NCBI GenBank assembly: GCA_015689645.1
Contig: WVSM01000003.1
Coordinates: 372,001 to 436,000, forward strand
Source: Rhodobacterales bacterium HKCCE4037
Lineage (GTDB): Bacteria; Pseudomonadota; Alphaproteobacteria; Rhodobacterales; Rhodobacteraceae
Length of the DNA stretch: 64,000 nucleotides
Direction: 5' to 3'
Shown: one piece after another, positions 53,975-64,000 of the stretch
How positions within the stretch are numbered: the stretch's first letter is position 1
How the letters are laid out: each line of letters begins with the position of its first letter
Position numbers and translations under genes: made by a program
The notes under the pieces: model-generated
Database searches by the model: none
What the model was told of the DNA's origin: nothing
What the model saw: the letters and a program-made list of their open reading frames with translations, nothing else

Positions 53975-54916
53975 TCAGGGCTGTGGCGTGTTCGCCTTGC
54001 GCGCGTTGCGTTCGAGGCCGAGTTGGCGTTCGCGCCAGATGATCGCGATGCCCGCCGCCACGATCAGGGCCGCCCCCATGAGCATGGTCGGCGTCGGAAC
54101 CTCTGAAAAGACGAAGTAGCCGACGGCGATGGCCAGCAGCATCGAGGCATATTCGAAGGGCGCGATCAGCGAGGCATCGGCGAAGCGGTAGGAGGAGGTC
54201 AGCAGGATCTGTCCCACGCCACCGGCGAGCCCCGCCCCGATCAGAAGCGCCCACTCCGTCGGCGTCGGCCAGGCCCAGCCCCAAGGCAGGGTCAGCAGGC
54301 TGAGCAGGCTGGCGGTGACCGAGAAGTAGAAGACGATGGCCGCCGTCCGCTCAGTATGGACGAGCTTGCGGACGAAGACCTGCGCCAGCGCCGCGCAGAC
54401 CGCGCCCATCAGGACGAGCACCGCGCCCAGCGCCTGCCCGGTATCCGCTGTGGCGGGATCGAGCGCAAGGCGCGGCGACAGCACGATCAGCACGCCGCCC
54501 ATGCCCAGCGCCACCATCGAGAGGCGAAACAGGCGCACCTCCTCGTTCAGGAACATCGCGGCGAAGACGACGACGAGGATCGGCGCGGCATAGCCGATGG
54601 CCGTCACCTCCGGCAGCGGCAGGAGGCCGAGGCCGGCGAAGCCGAGCCCCATGGCGGAGGTGCCCACCAGCCCGCGCCAGATGTGGCCCATGGGGTTCCG
54701 CGTCTCGAGCCCGTGGGCGAGGTCGTGCTGCATGACGAGCCACACGAGGATCACCGGGATCGCGAAGAAGGAGCGGAAGAACACCGCCTGCCCCGGCGGG
54801 ATCGACCCGGCGGAGGCCTTGATGAGCGAGGCCATGAAGACGAAGACGCAGACCGAGGCGACCTTCAGCGCGATGCCACGGAGAGGATGCTGGACGGGGG
54901 CGGGTGCGTCGGCCAT
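53975..54916 (-). CDS. DMT-superfamily (EamA) permease
   Basis: Membrane protein of 313 residues with ten predicted helices arranged as two EamA repeats. Typical segments are FMASLIKASAGSIPPGQAVF with FFRSFFAIP in repeat one and SSYRFADASLIAPFEYASML in repeat two. Relatives export amino acids, drugs or metabolites; substrate unknown. Stands alone, on the same strand as HupE and glgP. Confidence 0.88.
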   Translation of the reverse strand: MADAPAPVQHPLRGIALKVASVCVFVFMASLIKASAGSIPPGQAVFFRSFFAIPVILVWLVMQHDLAHGLETRNPMGHIWRGLVGTSAMGLGFAGLGLLPLPEVTAIGYAAPILVVVFAAMFLNEEVRLFRLSMVALGMGGVLIVLSPRLALDPATADTGQALGAVLVLMGAVCAALAQVFVRKLVHTERTAAIVFYFSVTASLLSLLTLPWGWAWPTPTEWALLIGAGLAGGVGQILLTSSYRFADASLIAPFEYASMLLAIAVGYFVFSEVPTPTMLMGAALIVAAGIAIIWRERQLGLERNARKANTPQP

Positions 54917-54984
54917 GGGGAATGGCTACGCCCGGGCCGCCGGGGCGGCAAGGGGGATTGCGCCGGCTGCGCCGTCGCCGGGTG

Positions 54985-55075
54985 CAAATTTTCATGCGAA
55001 AATTTGAGTGGGGGCCAGCCCCCGTCGCCAAAGGCGACTCCCCCGGAGGTTTTTCTGGCAAGATGAAAGACGCAG
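54985..55075. repeat. Hairpin-rich intergenic element upstream of the DMT gene
   Basis: Consecutive inverted repeats: CAAATTTTC / GAAAATTTG (54985-55006), GGGG-CCAG-CCCC (about 55011-55023) and GTCGCC / GGCGAC (55024-55038), then CCCCCGGAGGTTTTTCTGG and a purine-rich stretch. The layout resembles dispersed intergenic repeats I associate with Rhodobacteraceae genomes, but copy number cannot be checked here. It may also end the glgP transcript. Confidence 0.5.
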
Positions 55076-55084
55076 GCCCGCGCG

Positions 55085-57478
<2,394 letters not shown>

Positions 57479-57494
57479 TGCCTTCGTTCCGTTC

Positions 57495-59384
57495 TCAGGT
57501 CAGCCAGACCCGACCGTAGGGCGGAAGGGCGAAGCGTCTGTTCCGTGTTTCGATCGGCGCGTCGGACAGCTGGTCGTACAGCTCCACCACGCCGTTGGCT
57601 TTCAGCCAATCTTCCGAAAGCTCCTGCCATTCTTCGGAGAAATTGAAAAGACACAGAAGCGTTCCGGCCGGCGCGAGGCGCTGGAAGGCGAAGACGGCGC
57701 GGCCCGGTGCGTTGAGCACGCGGATCGGGTGGATGCCGTGGATCGCATGGACGGCCTTGCGGCGCGCGTAGATATGGCGCGTTCCGGCGAGGACGCGGCC
57801 AGCGGGCGTGTCCGGGTCGGACTGCGTTGAGGCCCAATCCATCACGGGGCGGTGAATCCAGCGGCTGTCGTGGGCGTGTTCGGGGTCGTCGGTGTAGCCG
57901 TAATCGTTGGTCATGGCGATCTCGTCGCCCATGTAGATCAGCGGGATGCCCCCGAAGGACGCGATCAGCGCGTTGCCCATCAGGATGCGGTTGATGGCGT
58001 CATCCAGCATTTCGGGGTTGGAGAGTTCCTGCGCCTTCTGGACGCCCGCGAGCGAGGCGAAGGTGCCGGAGATGCGCTTGTCCCCCGTCTCTTCGTTGAC
58101 CTGGAACAGCGCGCCGCGCGCGAAGGTGCCGGGGAAGCTGCCTTCGTAGAAGTCCGACAGGAAAGCGCGGTGGTCGTAGCCGGAGAAGCCCAGCGCACCG
58201 GCATCCTCGTCGGTCACGGCCCAGCCGATATCGTCGTGGCAGCGGATGTAGGTGGCGTAGGTGGCGTTGGTCAGGTGTTCGGGGAAATGGGTGCGAAGGA
58301 CATGGGTCATCAGGCCGGTGTCGCGGGTGGCCAGCGCCGACCAGAACTGCACCATGAGGTTGTTGTGATAGGCGAGGTTGCCCTCGCGCCCGTCATGTTC
58401 GCCGCGCCCGAAATAGGTGAGCATCTCGGCGGGGCCGACGATGGCCTCTTCCAGGTGCAGGGCAGAGGCGGCGACGATGCGGGTCACGGCGCGGAGTGCG
58501 CGCAGGATCATGTGCACCTCGGGTTCCGACTGGCAGCGGGTGCCCATGCGTTTCCACATGAAGGCCACGGCATCGAGGCGGAGGACGTTCACGCCCTTGT
58601 TCACGAGAAACATCATGATGCGGGCGATCTCGAGGAAGACCTGCGGGTTGGCCCAGTTCAGGTCCCACTGGTGTTCGTTGAAGGTGGTCCAGACCCATTT
58701 GCCGATGTCGTCGTAGTAGGTGAAGGAGCCGGGGGCATCGTCGGGGAAGATCTCGACCAGGTGTTCCTCGTAGGCCCTGGGCAGGGTGTCATCGTCGAAC
58801 ATCAGGTAGTAGTCGCGATAGGCCGGGTCGCCCTTGCGGGCGCGTTTGGCCCAGTCATGCTCCTTCGCGGTGTGGTTCAGGACGAGATCGACGCAGAGGG
58901 TCATGCCACGCTCGCGCAGCGCCGAGGCGAGGCGTTCGAGGTCGGCCATGGTGCCGTAGGCCGGATTGACGGCGCGGTAATCCATCACCGAATAGCCGCC
59001 GTCGTTGTTGCCGGGGCGCGGCTTCAGGCAGGGCATCAGGTGGACATAGGTGACGCCGAGGCTTTCGAGGTAGTCGAGCTTGTCGTGCACGGCGTTCAGA
59101 TCACCGGCGAAGCGGTCGATGTAGAAGACGTATCCGACCATCTCGGGCGACTGGAACCAGTCGGGTTGCAGGTCGCGCTTGAGGTCGAGTTCCTTCAGCG
59201 CGGCGGGCCGCGCCTTCCACGCCTTCTGCATCTCGGCCAGAAGGGCGTCGCGCATTGCCGGGTAGGCCGGGTGGTCGCCGTAGAGGCGGTCGAGCATGGG
59301 CCAGAGGTCGGGGGCGGAGCGTTCCAGCCGCATGTCGAACATGCGACGCCCGCTGCTGGCTTCTCCGATGATCCGTTCCGCCAT
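57495..59384 (-). CDS. Amylosucrase (GH13 subfamily 4)
   Basis: Transglucosidase of 629 residues that builds alpha-1,4-glucan from sucrose, releasing fructose. It follows amylosucrase rather than plain alpha-amylase: LMPCLKPRPGNNDGGYSVMD, nucleophile Asp271 in LRLDAVAFMWKRMGT, acid/base Glu313 in EEAIVGP, transition-state Asp384 in RCHDDIGWAVTDEDA, and HDSRWIHRP holding the Arg that defines the sucrose pocket. No signal peptide, so it is cytoplasmic. It lies three bases after pgm inside the glycogen operon, linking sucrose directly to glucan storage. Confidence 0.9.
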   Translation of the reverse strand: MAERIIGEASSGRRMFDMRLERSAPDLWPMLDRLYGDHPAYPAMRDALLAEMQKAWKARPAALKELDLKRDLQPDWFQSPEMVGYVFYIDRFAGDLNAVHDKLDYLESLGVTYVHLMPCLKPRPGNNDGGYSVMDYRAVNPAYGTMADLERLASALRERGMTLCVDLVLNHTAKEHDWAKRARKGDPAYRDYYLMFDDDTLPRAYEEHLVEIFPDDAPGSFTYYDDIGKWVWTTFNEHQWDLNWANPQVFLEIARIMMFLVNKGVNVLRLDAVAFMWKRMGTRCQSEPEVHMILRALRAVTRIVAASALHLEEAIVGPAEMLTYFGRGEHDGREGNLAYHNNLMVQFWSALATRDTGLMTHVLRTHFPEHLTNATYATYIRCHDDIGWAVTDEDAGALGFSGYDHRAFLSDFYEGSFPGTFARGALFQVNEETGDKRISGTFASLAGVQKAQELSNPEMLDDAINRILMGNALIASFGGIPLIYMGDEIAMTNDYGYTDDPEHAHDSRWIHRPVMDWASTQSDPDTPAGRVLAGTRHIYARRKAVHAIHGIHPIRVLNAPGRAVFAFQRLAPAGTLLCLFNFSEEWQELSEDWLKANGVVELYDQLSDAPIETRNRRFALPPYGRVWLT

Positions 59385-59387
59385 GGC

Positions 59388-63119
<3,732 letters not shown>

Positions 63120-63123
<4 letters not shown>

Positions 63124-64000
63124 GTCGTGAGGTCGGTATAGATCGCGTGATATTCGGCGGCGGAGGTGTCCCAGCCGACCGGTTGTTTCATGGCATTACG
63201 CTGCATCTTCTTCCAGGTCGGGGCGTCTGCATAGAGGGCGCAGAGCGTGGTGAAGGCATCGGACAGTGCCTGCGCCGTCACGGGATGGAACTGCACGCCG
63301 GTGGCGGCGCCAGCCGTCAGCGCGGCGGGCGAGGCGTTGATGACCGTATCGGCCAGCCCGCCGGTCAGCGCGACCAGCGGCAGGGTGCCGTAGCGCAACC
63401 CGTAGAGCTGGGTCAGGCCGCAGGGTTCGAACCGCGAGGGCACGAGGATGGCATCGCCGCCCGCGATCAGCTGGTGCGACAGCGCCTCGTCATAGCCGAT
63501 CTTCACGGCGAGGTTCGGGTGCCGTTCGGCGGCCTCGGCCAGCGCCACCTCCAGATGTGGCGCGCCGGAACCCAGAAGCGCCAGCTGCCCGCCGTTGTCG
63601 AGCAGCGCGGGCAGGGCCTGAAGCAGGAGGTCGATGCCTTTCTGCTCGGTCAGGCGGGAGACGAGGACGCAGAGCGGGCCATCGGATTTGCCGAGGCCGA
63701 AGGTCTTTTGCAGGGCGCGCTTGTTGGAGGCCTTTCCGGCGGGGGCCTTGTAGGGCGTGATCTCCGGGTCGGTTTCGGGGTTCCAGAGGTCCGTGTCGAT
63801 GCCGTTCACGATGCCTGTCAGGTCGGCCTTCCTGGCGCGGAGGATGCCGTCCATGCCGATGCCGAACTCGGGCGTCAGAAGCTCCCTCGCGTAGGTTTGC
63901 GAGACGGTGGTGATGCGATCCGCCCCGGCGAGCGCGGCCTTGAGGGCGGAGATCTGGCCCCAGAATTCGAAATGATCGGCGTTGAAGCGGGACGCGTCAA
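63120..64000 (-). CDS. glgA: Glycogen synthase, N-terminus beyond window edge
   Basis: The C-terminal ~293 residues of a GT5 synthase that extends alpha-1,4-glucan from ADP-glucose. Visible parts include RITTVSQTYARELLTPEFG, TGIVNGIDTDLWNPETD, a KXGG-like C-terminal half with LVSRLTEQKGIDLL, and SRFEPCGLTQLYGLRYGTLP with the conserved Glu. The frame is open through 64000. Its stop overlaps glgX. The rest, and probably glgB/glgC, should lie to the right. Confidence 0.95.

Overview
The window is GC-rich, densely coded alphaproteobacterial DNA. Gene content and order point to the Rhodobacteraceae (Roseobacter/Rhodobacter group): ccoNOQP-ccoGHIS next to fnrL and hemN, a membrane-anchored CycM-type cytochrome c, monofunctional pheA, and many start/stop overlaps of the ATGA or TGATG type. 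No rRNA, tRNA, CRISPR array or complete insertion sequence was seen.

Layout. (1) 1-9721: an alpha-galactoside catabolic island. A binding protein, two permeases, GH36 alpha-galactosidase, an SDR dehydrogenase, dgoK and dgoA (cut by the left edge) run leftward. An IclR-type regulator and the transporter ATPase run divergently. Together they fit uptake of an alpha-galactoside, hydrolysis to galactose, and oxidation by the De Ley-Doudoroff route to KDPGal, pyruvate and triose phosphate. (2) 9728-15626: rfbC-rfbB-rfbD-rfbA (dTDP-L-rhamnose) followed by a large two-domain glycosyltransferase. (3) 15696-25235: the tetrapyrrole genes hemC, hemE and hemF. Between hemE and hemF lie an LpxL-like acyltransferase and an AT-rich island (about 18.95-24.35 kb) of three glycosyltransferases, two sulfotransferases and a sulfotransferase remnant. 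This is probably a strain-variable locus for a decorated, possibly sulfated, surface glycan. (4) 25479-26906: a D,D-carboxypeptidase with a long Pro/Glu linker.

(5) 26967-37944: the microaerobic respiration block. ccoGHIS and ccoNOQP run leftward, separated by a small pilin-like gene with its own terminator. fnrL and hemN follow. Three FNR-type boxes sit in front of ccoG, ccoN and between fnrL and hemN. (6) 37948-44271: yejABEF peptide/opine-type ABC importer, whose ATPase YejF carries a roughly 108-residue hydrophobic insertion inside its first nucleotide-binding domain. (7) 44482-45945: CycM-like cytochrome and pheA. (8) 46060-48859: a NitT/TauT/THI5-type ABC importer. (9) 49020-54916: a CpdB-like phosphoesterase without a signal peptide, NudC, an SRPBCC protein, two HupE/UreJ-type membrane proteins and a DMT permease. 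(10) 55085-64000: glycogen/alpha-glucan operon glgA (cut by the right edge)-glgX-pgm-amylosucrase-glgP, all leftward.

The most unusual items are the membrane-segment insertion in YejF, the SDR dehydrogenase whose catalytic Lys is Asn, the glycan/sulfotransferase island splitting the hem genes, an amylosucrase inside a glycogen operon, and several perfect inverted repeats in intercistronic gaps.
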